From: Clostridia bacterium
Lineage (GTDB): Bacteria; Bacillota_A; Clostridia; Christensenellales; Aristaeellaceae
Length of the DNA: 6,990 nt
NCBI GenBank assembly: GCA_017464225.1
Contig: JAFUDW010000040.1
Coordinates: 1-6,990 of the forward strand
Direction of reading: 5' to 3'
Part shown: positions 1-5,637 of the stretch, one piece after another
Layout: every line of letters starts with the position of its first letter
How positions within the stretch are numbered: position 1 is the stretch's first letter
The notes under the pieces: generated by a model
What the model was told of the DNA's origin: nothing
Databases searched by the model: none
What the model saw: only the letters and a program-made list of their open reading frames with translations
Position numbers and translations under genes: made by a program

Positions 1-262
1 GACCGGAGGTGATCCGGATATTCTGGCCCATTTCGGCCGCCACAATGCCGGCAAGGCATGTTTTTCCCAGCCCAGGAGGCCCATACAGCAGCATATGATC
101 CAGCGCATCATGCCGCCGCAGGGCAGCGTTGATATAGATTGAAAGGCTGTCCTTTACCTTTTGCTGGCCGAAATACTCCCGCAGGGAATGCGGCCGCAGG
201 GAGGTTTCAAGCTCAAGATCGGCGTTTTGCAGGCCGCCCGCGATCAAACGTTCTTCTTCCAT
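1..262 (-). CDS. ruvB: RuvB, Holliday junction branch-migration ATPase (N-terminal 87 codons only)
   Basis: RuvB is the AAA+ motor that assembles as hexameric rings on either side of a RuvA-bound Holliday junction and pumps DNA through it in recombination and fork repair. Only the N-terminus lies in the window; the family is about 330-350 residues. The visible part has the family N-terminal pattern ([12 protein letters not shown] at residues 22-33, then a helix leading to [14 protein letters not shown]) with the Walker A P-loop at 61-68. The last residues (NIRITSG) also match RuvB. The usual GKTTLA is GKTCLA here, a minor change. The ATG at 262 is chosen because GAGAGG lies 5 bases upstream and homologues begin at about this point. 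It follows ruvA by 11 bases, so the two are almost certainly cotranscribed. The gene is cut by the window edge, not truncated by mutation. Confidence 0.97.
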   Translation of the reverse strand, partial: MEEERLIAGGLQNADLELETSLRPHSLREYFGQQKVKDSLSIYINAALRRHDALDHMLLYGPPGLGKTCLAGIVAAEMGQNIRITSG

Positions 263-273
263 TTTTTCCTCTC

Positions 274-876
274 TTACATCATGCCGCGCAGCGCCAGGCG
301 CACCAGCTCATCAGGCTGATCGCTTTTGTCCTTTACGCCCGACAGCGCCTGCATGGCTTCACCCTGGGTATAGCCCAGCGATTGCAGCGCAATCATGGCC
401 TCTGCCACGGGATCGCTTTGCCGCATTACAGGCGCAGCAGCCGGCGTATTGGCGGAAAGCCCCTCCACCTCGTCCGCAGTAATCTGCTCCTTCAGCTCCA
501 GCGCAATGCGCTGGGCTGTCTTTTTGCCAATCCCAGGAGCCCGGCTCAGCGCAGCGGTATCCCCCATGACGATGGCCAGCGTCAGATCGCGCATGCTCAT
601 GCTGCCAAGGATGCCAATGGCCGTTTTTGGACCAATCCCGGAAACGCCGGTAAGGCGCAGGAACATGTCCCTTTCTTCTTTGGTGCCAAAGCCAAAAAGA
701 GTAATGTTATCCTGGCTCACGTTCAGGTAAGTATATACCCGCATCACCTCGCCCACCGGCAGCGCGTCCTGCATGGTGTTCAGGCTGCAGTACAGCAAAT
801 ACCCTACGCCGCCCGCTTCAATGACAAGCTCATTATGACCTTTTTCAGCGACGATGCCTTTGATATAAGCGTACAT
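274..876 (-). CDS. ruvA: RuvA, Holliday junction DNA-binding protein
   Basis: RuvA binds the four-way junction as a tetramer, holds it in an open square and recruits RuvB. At 200 residues it has the usual length. Domain I (about 1-62) is an OB-fold beginning [12 protein letters not shown] and ending [12 protein letters not shown]. Domain II (about 63-135) carries two helix-hairpin-helix motifs, [10 protein letters not shown] (77-86) and [12 protein letters not shown] (113-124), that grip the DNA backbone. A flexible acidic/Ala/Pro linker (135-155) leads to domain III (about 156-200), the three-helix RuvB-binding module, with the typical [11 protein letters not shown] pattern. The acidic pin, E55-D56 in E. 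coli, reads Q55-D56 here, so one of the two charges is missing. The start is supported by AAGGAGAG ahead of the ATG, which overlaps the ruvC stop codon (TAAGGAGAG); only 9 bases separate the genes, which suggests translational coupling. Confidence 0.98.
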   Translation of the reverse strand: MYAYIKGIVAEKGHNELVIEAGGVGYLLYCSLNTMQDALPVGEVMRVYTYLNVSQDNITLFGFGTKEERDMFLRLTGVSGIGPKTAIGILGSMSMRDLTLAIVMGDTAALSRAPGIGKKTAQRIALELKEQITADEVEGLSANTPAAAPVMRQSDPVAEAMIALQSLGYTQGEAMQALSGVKDKSDQPDELVRLALRGMM

Positions 877-885
877 AAACTCTCC

Positions 886-1380
886 TTATTTCATCCGAAA
901 CTGTTCCCGAAGCAGTCCCGAGCTGGCATGGGTAATGGCGCAGGCCACCGCGTCCGCCGCGTCATCAGGACGAATAATATCCGGAAGGCCCAGCGTCATT
1001 TTTACCATCTGCTGTACCTGGTGCTTATCCGCATGTCCGTAACCAACAACAGCCTGTTTGATTTGCATCGGAGTATATTCAAACAGTTCCTTGGTGTATT
1101 CCGCACAGGTGCATACCGTGACCCCGCGTGCGGCGGAAACGTTCATACCCGTAGTAATATTTTTATAGAAAAATAATTCCTCAAAAGCAATCTGCTCCGG
1201 CCGGTACAGCTGAAGCAGCTGATTAACCTGGCTGCGAATGGAACAAAGGCGGTCCGGAGTGATCATATCAGGCGTAGTGATCACAGCCCCTGCCGTAATC
1301 AATGTGATTTTGCTTCCTGCCGTATCAATTACGCCATACCCCAACGTGGCCAGTCCGGGATCGATTCCCAATATCCGCAT
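886..1380 (-). CDS. ruvC: RuvC, Holliday junction resolvase
   Basis: RuvC is the dimeric, metal-dependent endonuclease of the RNase H-like fold that cuts symmetric strands of a Holliday junction. The 164 residues match the family length. The four acidic catalytic residues are all present: D7 in MRILGIDPG, E67 in AFEELFF, and D140 and D143 in PDDAADAVACAITH. The GLATLGYGVI segment and the SAARGV stretch after the second acidic motif are also family-typical. The ATG at 1380 is preferred over an in-frame TTG at 1398 because GGAGGG sits 5 bases upstream of the ATG, the protein then starts at the family MRILGIDPG, and the TTG would lie almost at the predicted transcription start. It is the first gene of ruvC-ruvA-ruvB and has its own promoter carrying a possible LexA site. 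Confidence 0.98.
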   Translation of the reverse strand: MRILGIDPGLATLGYGVIDTAGSKITLITAGAVITTPDMITPDRLCSIRSQVNQLLQLYRPEQIAFEELFFYKNITTGMNVSAARGVTVCTCAEYTKELFEYTPMQIKQAVVGYGHADKHQVQQMVKMTLGLPDIIRPDDAADAVACAITHASSGLLREQFRMK

Positions 1381-1411
1381 GTTTGCCCTCCGCTGCAAAA
1401 ATTACCGCTAT

Positions 1412-1440
1412 ATAATAGAACATTTGTGCGCATTTGTCAA
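1412..1440 (-). promoter_or_regulatory. Vegetative (sigma-A type) promoter of ruvCAB
   Basis: Reading the minus strand, a perfect -35 box TTGACA (1440-1435) is followed after exactly 17 bases by TATTAT (1417-1412), one mismatch from the -10 consensus. Transcription would start near 1405. That gives a leader of about 25 bases holding the GGAGGG ribosome binding site (1391-1386) and then the ruvC ATG. It lies in the 77-base gap after the SNF2 gene stop codon, so ruvCAB can be expressed independently even if the SNF2 transcript also reads through. Confidence 0.85.
1417..1430. promoter_or_regulatory. Candidate LexA (SOS) operator inside the ruvC promoter
   Basis: The plus-strand sequence AGAACATTTGTGCG matches the Gram-positive LexA/DinR consensus CGAACATATGTTCG at 11 of 14 positions, with GAAC intact and GTGC in place of GTTC in the second half. 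It sits between the -35 and -10 hexamers and touches the -10, where a bound repressor would block RNA polymerase. ruvAB and ruvCAB are SOS-controlled in several bacteria, which makes the placement meaningful. The second half-site is imperfect, so binding is unproven. Confidence 0.45.
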
Positions 1441-1457
1441 ACGGCGGAAGTATTGAT

Positions 1458-3650
1458 TCAATCAAAGCTTTCCATCATCTTTTCCACGTACCTGCGGGCA
1501 AAGTCAGCATCGGCCTGCATCAGGTCCGGGGACTGCCCGCTCTCGCCCATCAGCCCCAGGAATTGACTGACTTTAAGCCCCAGCGCTTCCTGGATATCGG
1601 CATCGCTGCCCCGGGGACTGACCAGATAATAGCACAGGAGCGAATCCTTCTGGCCGATCCGGTGGGCGCGGTCCTCCGCCTGGGAATGTACGGCGGGCGA
1701 CCAATCCAATTCGCCAAAGACAACGCAGGAGGCCCTTTGCAGATTCAGACCGGATGCGGCCCGGAGAGAAACGCAGCAAAGATTGGTTCTTCCCTCCATA
1801 AAGTCGGCGGCGGCTCCTTCTTTTTGGCTGCCCGTTTCCCGGCCGGTAATGAAAACCGGCTGAAACCCCCTGAGTTCTTCCTTGTATCGATCCATCACCG
1901 CATGATGATGGGCAAACAACAGCACGCGTTCCCCGTTTTCCAACAGCGTCCGGACAAACTGGCATACATAGGGTGCTTTGGCAATACCGGTGGCCTGGCG
2001 CTCTCCCTGGGAAATCTGATCGATCATCAGCGCCCGGGCGGAGGCCGTCAGCGTTCCATCGCGCTTGAGCAGGCGGAGCTTTTCCAATACCGGCTGCATC
2101 AGCCGCAAATATACGCCGTCATCCGCGTCAATTTCCTGCACCAGACGCCGTTTTTCAGGCAATTCCGGCAGTACCTCCGCCTTGGTTCTGCGAAGCATCA
2201 GTCCTTCCCGGCGCAGATGCTCGCCCAGCAGCTCAGGCTTAATGACAATATTATTGCCATATCCATAGCACCATTCCCGGGTAAAGGACTCCCAATCTCC
2301 CAGGAAGTGATAGTCCAGAATATTGACCACATTCCATATTTCTCCGCCCTGATTATAGATTGGAGTACCCGAAAGTCCAATTACGCGATCACAGCTTTCA
2401 GCCAGCAGGCTGGCCGCGCTGTATTTTTCCGTACCCGCCCGGCGAAGCTCCTGCGCTTCATCAAACACGACCGCCCGGAAACGAAGCTCGGGCAAAATCT
2501 CCTTCCAGCCGCGCAAAAGAAGGTAATGCATGATATAAATATCTGCTTCAGGAAGCGCGTAAGGCTTCAGTCCCTTGATCTCGTGCACCCGGGGAAGCTG
2601 TCCATTAATGCGAATGAACCGGCTGATTTCGCTCTTCCAGTTACGCACCAGGTGGGGAGGCACCACGATCATAGCCGGAAAAAGCCGGAGACTGCACAAG
2701 GCGCAAAGCGCCTGCAGCGTCTTTCCGAGCCCCATTTCATCGGCAAGCAATCCCCTGGGCGTAGCGCACAGCCAGGCCAGCCCTTTTTTCTGGAAGGGCC
2801 GCAGCGTGCCCAGAAACATCCCCTCAGGCGCGTCCCGCTCCTGCAGGCCGCTGAGCACCCGTTCCCGGGAAGCGGCATAGGCCCGGGCGCCGCTGATCGC
2901 TTTTTGCCATCGGTCACGATCCCGTTGGGCAACCTCCAAAGGATAGCGCAGCATCAGCCAATTGAGCTCGCCCACAATGCGCCGGTGATCGGTAAAGCGC
3001 ACTTCGCCGCGTTTTCCGCGGTCAGAACCGGGAAACAATCTTTTACAAATCTCTATTACGCTGGGTTCGCCCCGCACCGTCCAGCAACGGCGGCGGTTAT
3101 TATAGGACAAAGTGCCATAATAATGGGATGCCTGCACAGTATCTTGCAAATAAGGGGGAATCTCATCCTCATCATACGCTTCCTCCTGCACGGCAGCGGG
3201 CTGTGGAAGGTCAAGCGCCGCCCTGGCCAGCCGCATGGCCTCGTCAGCTTTGCTGATGACAGTATCGGATGGGACGGTATAGCCTCCGCTGGCATTGGAA
3301 ATGCCCCACAATTTGAACAATCCGATCATGGTCACCGGAATCCCCGCTATGGATTCCGGCAGGTCAACGCTTTGTTCGCTGAGAACAACGATAGCATCCA
3401 GCGTCCCGGTCTGCGCGTAGCGAAGGAGCTGCTTCACCAACACAGAACGCGTGGGTTTCCCGCGTTTAATTTCTATGCCAATTCGGCCGCACAGGATATC
3501 AATCCTGCACCGCGGCGCCAGCACAGCCTCGTGAACGCAGGAAACTGCATGCTGCGCCAGCGCCTGCCGCGCCAGCTGATGCAGATCATATTCATCGATT
3601 GCCAACGGCGCGCGGATTGTCCGCAGCGCCTCTAATATCCGCTCCAGCAT
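1458..3650 (-). CDS. SNF2-family helicase with N-terminal PD-(D/E)XK nuclease-like domain
   Basis: This 730-residue protein is a predicted DNA-dependent ATPase/translocase. Residues 20-95 look like a PD-(D/E)XK nuclease core: E41 in VHEAVL, then RIDILCG (D51), IGIEIKRG (E60, K62) and VKQLLRY (Q74). An acidic linker (155-166) precedes a region at about 175-240, ending LNWLMLRYP, that I cannot assign. The SNF2 motor follows: motif I DEMGLGKT (304-311), Ia VVPPHLVRNW (329-338), II DEAQ (397-400), III LSGTP (426-430), IV LLFAHHH (577-583), V RAASGLNL (630-637) and VI QAEDRAHRIGQ (657-667). FAHH in motif IV and VVFGELDWSP before motif VI are typical of the SMARCAL1/ZRANB3 group of fork-remodelling annealing helicases. 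The ATG at 3650 follows AAAGGAG by 4 bases; earlier in-frame starts at 3677 and 3680 lie next to the predicted transcription start. It is codirectional with ruvCAB with no terminator between. Fork repair is my inference; a role in defence cannot be excluded. Confidence 0.93.
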   Translation of the reverse strand: MLERILEALRTIRAPLAIDEYDLHQLARQALAQHAVSCVHEAVLAPRCRIDILCGRIGIEIKRGKPTRSVLVKQLLRYAQTGTLDAIVVLSEQSVDLPESIAGIPVTMIGLFKLWGISNASGGYTVPSDTVISKADEAMRLARAALDLPQPAAVQEEAYDEDEIPPYLQDTVQASHYYGTLSYNNRRRCWTVRGEPSVIEICKRLFPGSDRGKRGEVRFTDHRRIVGELNWLMLRYPLEVAQRDRDRWQKAISGARAYAASRERVLSGLQERDAPEGMFLGTLRPFQKKGLAWLCATPRGLLADEMGLGKTLQALCALCSLRLFPAMIVVPPHLVRNWKSEISRFIRINGQLPRVHEIKGLKPYALPEADIYIMHYLLLRGWKEILPELRFRAVVFDEAQELRRAGTEKYSAASLLAESCDRVIGLSGTPIYNQGGEIWNVVNILDYHFLGDWESFTREWCYGYGNNIVIKPELLGEHLRREGLMLRRTKAEVLPELPEKRRLVQEIDADDGVYLRLMQPVLEKLRLLKRDGTLTASARALMIDQISQGERQATGIAKAPYVCQFVRTLLENGERVLLFAHHHAVMDRYKEELRGFQPVFITGRETGSQKEGAAADFMEGRTNLCCVSLRAASGLNLQRASCVVFGELDWSPAVHSQAEDRAHRIGQKDSLLCYYLVSPRGSDADIQEALGLKVSQFLGLMGESGQSPDLMQADADFARRYVEKMMESFD

Positions 3651-3690
3651 GGTTCTCCTTTCCTGCGTTCTTCGCATCAAAGCCCCGGAT

Positions 3691-3719
3691 ATTATATACG
3701 AAATTTCAAATGTTTACAA
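3691..3719 (-). promoter_or_regulatory. Promoter of the SNF2-nuclease gene
   Basis: On the minus strand, TTGTAA (3719-3714, four of six consensus positions) is followed after 17 bases by a perfect -10 TATAAT (3696-3691). Transcription would begin near 3684, giving a leader of about 34 bases with AAAGGAG (3661-3655) before the ATG at 3650. This supports the start chosen for the SNF2 gene. Confidence 0.65.
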
Positions 3720-3725
3720 TCTTTT

Positions 3726-3739
3726 TACAAGATATTGTA
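3726..3739. promoter_or_regulatory. Inverted repeat between the divergent promoters, possible operator
   Basis: TACAA-GATA-TTGTA is an exact 5-base inverted repeat with a 4-base centre. It lies just upstream of the -35 box of the SNF2 promoter and upstream of the -35 region of the transpeptidase promoter, where one regulator could affect both. A partly overlapping longer repeat, ACAATCTT (3716-3723) with AAGATATTGT (3729-3738), has a two-base insertion in one arm. The region is AT-rich, so a chance repeat is possible and I know no regulator for this motif. Confidence 0.25.
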
Positions 3740-3747
3740 GGAACATA

Positions 3748-3777
3748 TTGCATCAGGGCACGATATTTTGGTATGAT
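3748..3777 (+). promoter_or_regulatory. Extended -10 promoter of the L,D-transpeptidase gene
   Basis: TATGAT (3772-3777), one mismatch from the -10 consensus, is preceded by TGG, which makes an extended -10 element (TGnTATGAT). The best -35 is weak: TTGCAT (3748-3753), 18 bases upstream and matching three of six positions, as is common where an extended -10 compensates. Transcription would start near 3784. Confidence 0.6.
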
Positions 3778-3819
3778 ATAAAAAGGAAGAATATTGCAAT
3801 GTCAAGGAGACTGTGCAGC

Positions 3820-5544
3820 ATGCGTCTCCGCGTTTTTTTGTTTCTTTTGATCCTTCTATCCTTATTTTCCGCCGCCTGCGCGGAGGATCTGGCCTTTTCC
3901 TATGTGCCGGACGTCATTTATCCAGGCAAATCCGAGCGCATCGTCCTGAGCGTTCCCGCTGATTGCGAGCTGACGCTGGAGGTGCTCCCGCAGGACGGCG
4001 GGCAGGTTTATACACTGCGCGACCACATCAGCGTATCCCGGGGCGATCTGACCGTTACCTTCAACGGAATTGCCGCGGGCAGCGCGCTGGCCGCCGGCGA
4101 ATACCAGCTTCGCGCGCAGGCTGGCGGTTTATCCGCCGCATCCGGCTTTTCCATTGGGATGCCTGCGCCGCAGGTGCTGTCGGCTTCCTGCACTTCTTAC
4201 CGGGACCAGAATCAATTGACACTGCTGCTGAATATTACTTCCAGTAAGGCAGGAACGCTGAACGCGCTGCTGATTTCCCCGGCAGACGGCGCCCAGCCCC
4301 TTCTGTCCACAGCCATTGCGGAAGGCAGCAGCACCGTGCGCTGCGAGGGAGTTCAGATCAGCACGGACGGAGACTATACGCTTTCCCTGACCGTTACGGA
4401 TGAAAACAATATCACGGGCAATTCCTATCAGATGACCGTATCCCTTTCCGCGCCAGCCACGCCCAAGCCCCAGCCCACCGTGCGTCCCTCCGCCTTTTCC
4501 AGCGCAACCGTATCCGGGGATTTCTGGAGCATGGAGGTTGGAAACTATGATTGGGATGCCGTCTGGCAGGTGATGATCTCCCCCCTGACGGTGGTAAAGG
4601 GCGCCGGAAAGCAAGCCGAGCGGCAGACTTACAAGCTTCGCAGCACACCTGATTCCAAGGGTCAAATCGTTGGCCTTATCACCTGTGAAACCCAGTGCGT
4701 GAACGTACTGGAGACGCTGGACAGCGGCTGGTCAAAGGTGGAGGTTTACAATTCCAGCTATGGCGAGGCCTACCGCACGGCGGGCAAAGGCGGCGGCTAT
4801 GGAGCCACCGGCGCTTTGATTACCGGGTATGTGGAAACCGACCGGCTGGGCACGTTCACGCCCCGCACTGAATACGGCATCCTGATCGATAAAATGACCC
4901 AGGAGCTGTATATCGTCACCGAAAACGGCCTGCTGTCCACTCTGCTTGTTTCCACCGGCTACGCATCGTCCAGCCAGCCTTGGAACGAAACGCCCGCCGG
5001 GGAATTCTACCTGAGCAGCAAAGTAGGCGATTTCAACAGCGGCAATCTGGTTTGCGGCTATGGCATGCGGTTTAATAACGGCGATATCCTGCATCAGGTA
5101 CCCTATATTTATAATGAGAAATATGACCTGAAGGATTTTTCGGCCTGTGAAAAATACCTGGGTGAAAAGGCCAGCCATGGCTGCATCCGCGTGCAGCGCA
5201 AAGCTAACGACGACGGCATCAATATGAAATGGATCTGGGACAACATTCCTACTAAGACCAAACTGCTGATTTGGGACGACGCCAATCGTCCTGAGCCCTT
5301 TATGGATTATCCCATCTCCCCGGACACCGTGCTTTACTATAATCCCAACGGCGGGCAGTATTACCACGCGGATCAGAACTGCTCCAGCATTAAGGATCGT
5401 TATCTGCCCCTGGCGGGCAGTATAACCTATCAGGAACTGGACAATCCCGAATACGCTTATCTTACGCCCTGCAAACGCTGCAATCCGCCCGCCCTGCGCA
5501 TGTCCGAAATAGACGCTCTCAACACCGAAAACGGATATTGGTAA
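3820..5544 (+). CDS. Secreted L,D-transpeptidase (YkuD) with Ig-like, SH3b and C-terminal His/Cys domains
   Basis: The YkuD catalytic domain forms 3-3 cross-links in peptidoglycan, or attaches proteins to it, outside the membrane. The 574-residue protein starts with a signal peptide (1-21; basic MRLR, Leu/Phe-rich core, likely cleavage after SAACA). Two beta-rich Ig-like stretches follow (about 24-115 and 116-211; the first ends GEYQLRAQAGG, the second has GDYTLSLTVTDENN), then a Pro-rich linker (212-228). A bacterial SH3 domain (about 271-343) has a Gly-rich insertion before its last strand, GYVETDRL. The YkuD domain (about 348-486) has ETPAGEF, H425 and the catalytic SHGCIRV with C455. The tail carries YYHADQNC and TPCKRCNPP (H516, C521, C551, C554), a possible metal site. 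The ATG at 3820 has AAGGAGA 9 bases upstream. An ATG at 3799 would add seven residues, but its AAGGAAG site would lie at the very 5' end of the predicted transcript. Confidence 0.93.
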   Translation: MRLRVFLFLLILLSLFSAACAEDLAFSYVPDVIYPGKSERIVLSVPADCELTLEVLPQDGGQVYTLRDHISVSRGDLTVTFNGIAAGSALAAGEYQLRAQAGGLSAASGFSIGMPAPQVLSASCTSYRDQNQLTLLLNITSSKAGTLNALLISPADGAQPLLSTAIAEGSSTVRCEGVQISTDGDYTLSLTVTDENNITGNSYQMTVSLSAPATPKPQPTVRPSAFSSATVSGDFWSMEVGNYDWDAVWQVMISPLTVVKGAGKQAERQTYKLRSTPDSKGQIVGLITCETQCVNVLETLDSGWSKVEVYNSSYGEAYRTAGKGGGYGATGALITGYVETDRLGTFTPRTEYGILIDKMTQELYIVTENGLLSTLLVSTGYASSSQPWNETPAGEFYLSSKVGDFNSGNLVCGYGMRFNNGDILHQVPYIYNEKYDLKDFSACEKYLGEKASHGCIRVQRKANDDGINMKWIWDNIPTKTKLLIWDDANRPEPFMDYPISPDTVLYYNPNGGQYYHADQNCSSIKDRYLPLAGSITYQELDNPEYAYLTPCKRCNPPALRMSEIDALNTENGYW

Positions 5545-5546
5545 GC

Positions 5547-5580
5547 ATTTTGCCCGCGGACTTGCGTAAATGGGCAAAAT
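5547..5580. repeat. Nine-base inverted repeat flanking the yloU -35 region
   Basis: ATTTTGCCC (5547-5555) and GGGCAAAAT (5572-5580) are perfect inverted copies separated by 16 bases. It starts two bases after the transpeptidase stop codon, so it could form a hairpin at the end of that mRNA. There is no T-run after the right arm, so it is not a standard intrinsic terminator. The -35 box of the yloU promoter lies in the loop, so it may instead be a protein-binding site. Confidence 0.5.
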
Positions 5581-5590
5581 CCTGTATAAT
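5562..5590 (+). promoter_or_regulatory. Promoter of yloU-fakA
   Basis: A perfect -10 TATAAT (5585-5590) lies 17 bases after TTGCGT (5562-5567), a weak -35 with three of six consensus positions. Transcription would start near 5597, exactly at a short palindrome. A weak -35 with a perfect -10 is compatible with dependence on an activator. Confidence 0.65.
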
Positions 5591-5596
5591 ATGATT

Positions 5597-5610
5597 TGAC
5601 CCTTGGGTCA
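5597..5610. promoter_or_regulatory. Palindrome at the predicted yloU transcription start
   Basis: TGACCC-TT-GGGTCA has perfect 6-base arms separated by two bases and begins about seven bases after the -10 box. As DNA it is placed like a repressor operator at +1. As RNA it would be a 5-base-pair hairpin with a CUUG tetraloop, a stable loop type, at the extreme 5' end of the message and could protect it from decay. The sequence does not distinguish the two. Confidence 0.45.
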
Positions 5611-5637
5611 GAACCAACATTCAGGAGGTTCGAAGCA

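Noticed and set aside
139..1176. A 345-codon plus-strand frame across ruvB, ruvA and ruvC
   Set aside because: It is antisense to three certain genes, and its composition (rich in Arg, His, Gln, Ala) is typical of a shadow frame.
1434..3635. A 733-codon open frame on the plus strand, opposite the SNF2 gene
   Set aside because: It lies wholly antisense to a gene with all SNF2 motifs, its translation shows no recognisable domain, and no ribosome binding site supports its start. It is a by-product of GC-rich codon use.
1458..3650. Anti-phage defence island (DISARM or similar) based on the SNF2 gene
   Set aside because: No methyltransferase, DUF1998, phospholipase D or other defence partner is visible; the neighbours are housekeeping repair and envelope genes. 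The window is short, so this is not excluded outright.
3741..3748. GAACATAT as a LexA box near the transpeptidase and SNF2 promoters
   Set aside because: Only one half-site is present; the bases that follow (TGCA) do not form the GTTC half.
3820..3885. Lipoprotein signal (SAAC) in the transpeptidase
   Set aside because: The residue at -3 is Ser where Leu, Val or Ile is expected, while SAACA fits signal peptidase I cleavage after Ala-Cys-Ala.
4732..5577. A 281-codon minus-strand frame opposite the transpeptidase
   Set aside because: It is antisense to the YkuD and SH3b coding region and shows no family motifs.
5547..5580. Rho-independent terminator after the transpeptidase gene
   Set aside because: The stem is good, but the right arm is followed by CCTGTATAAT instead of a T-run, and the loop is 16 bases. 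Kept as an inverted repeat only.
5611..5622. GAAC-CAAC-ATTC in the yloU leader as a LexA box
   Set aside because: The core half-sites have one mismatch, but the centre and flanks do not fit; only 8 of 14 consensus positions match, and envelope/lipid genes are not expected in the SOS set.
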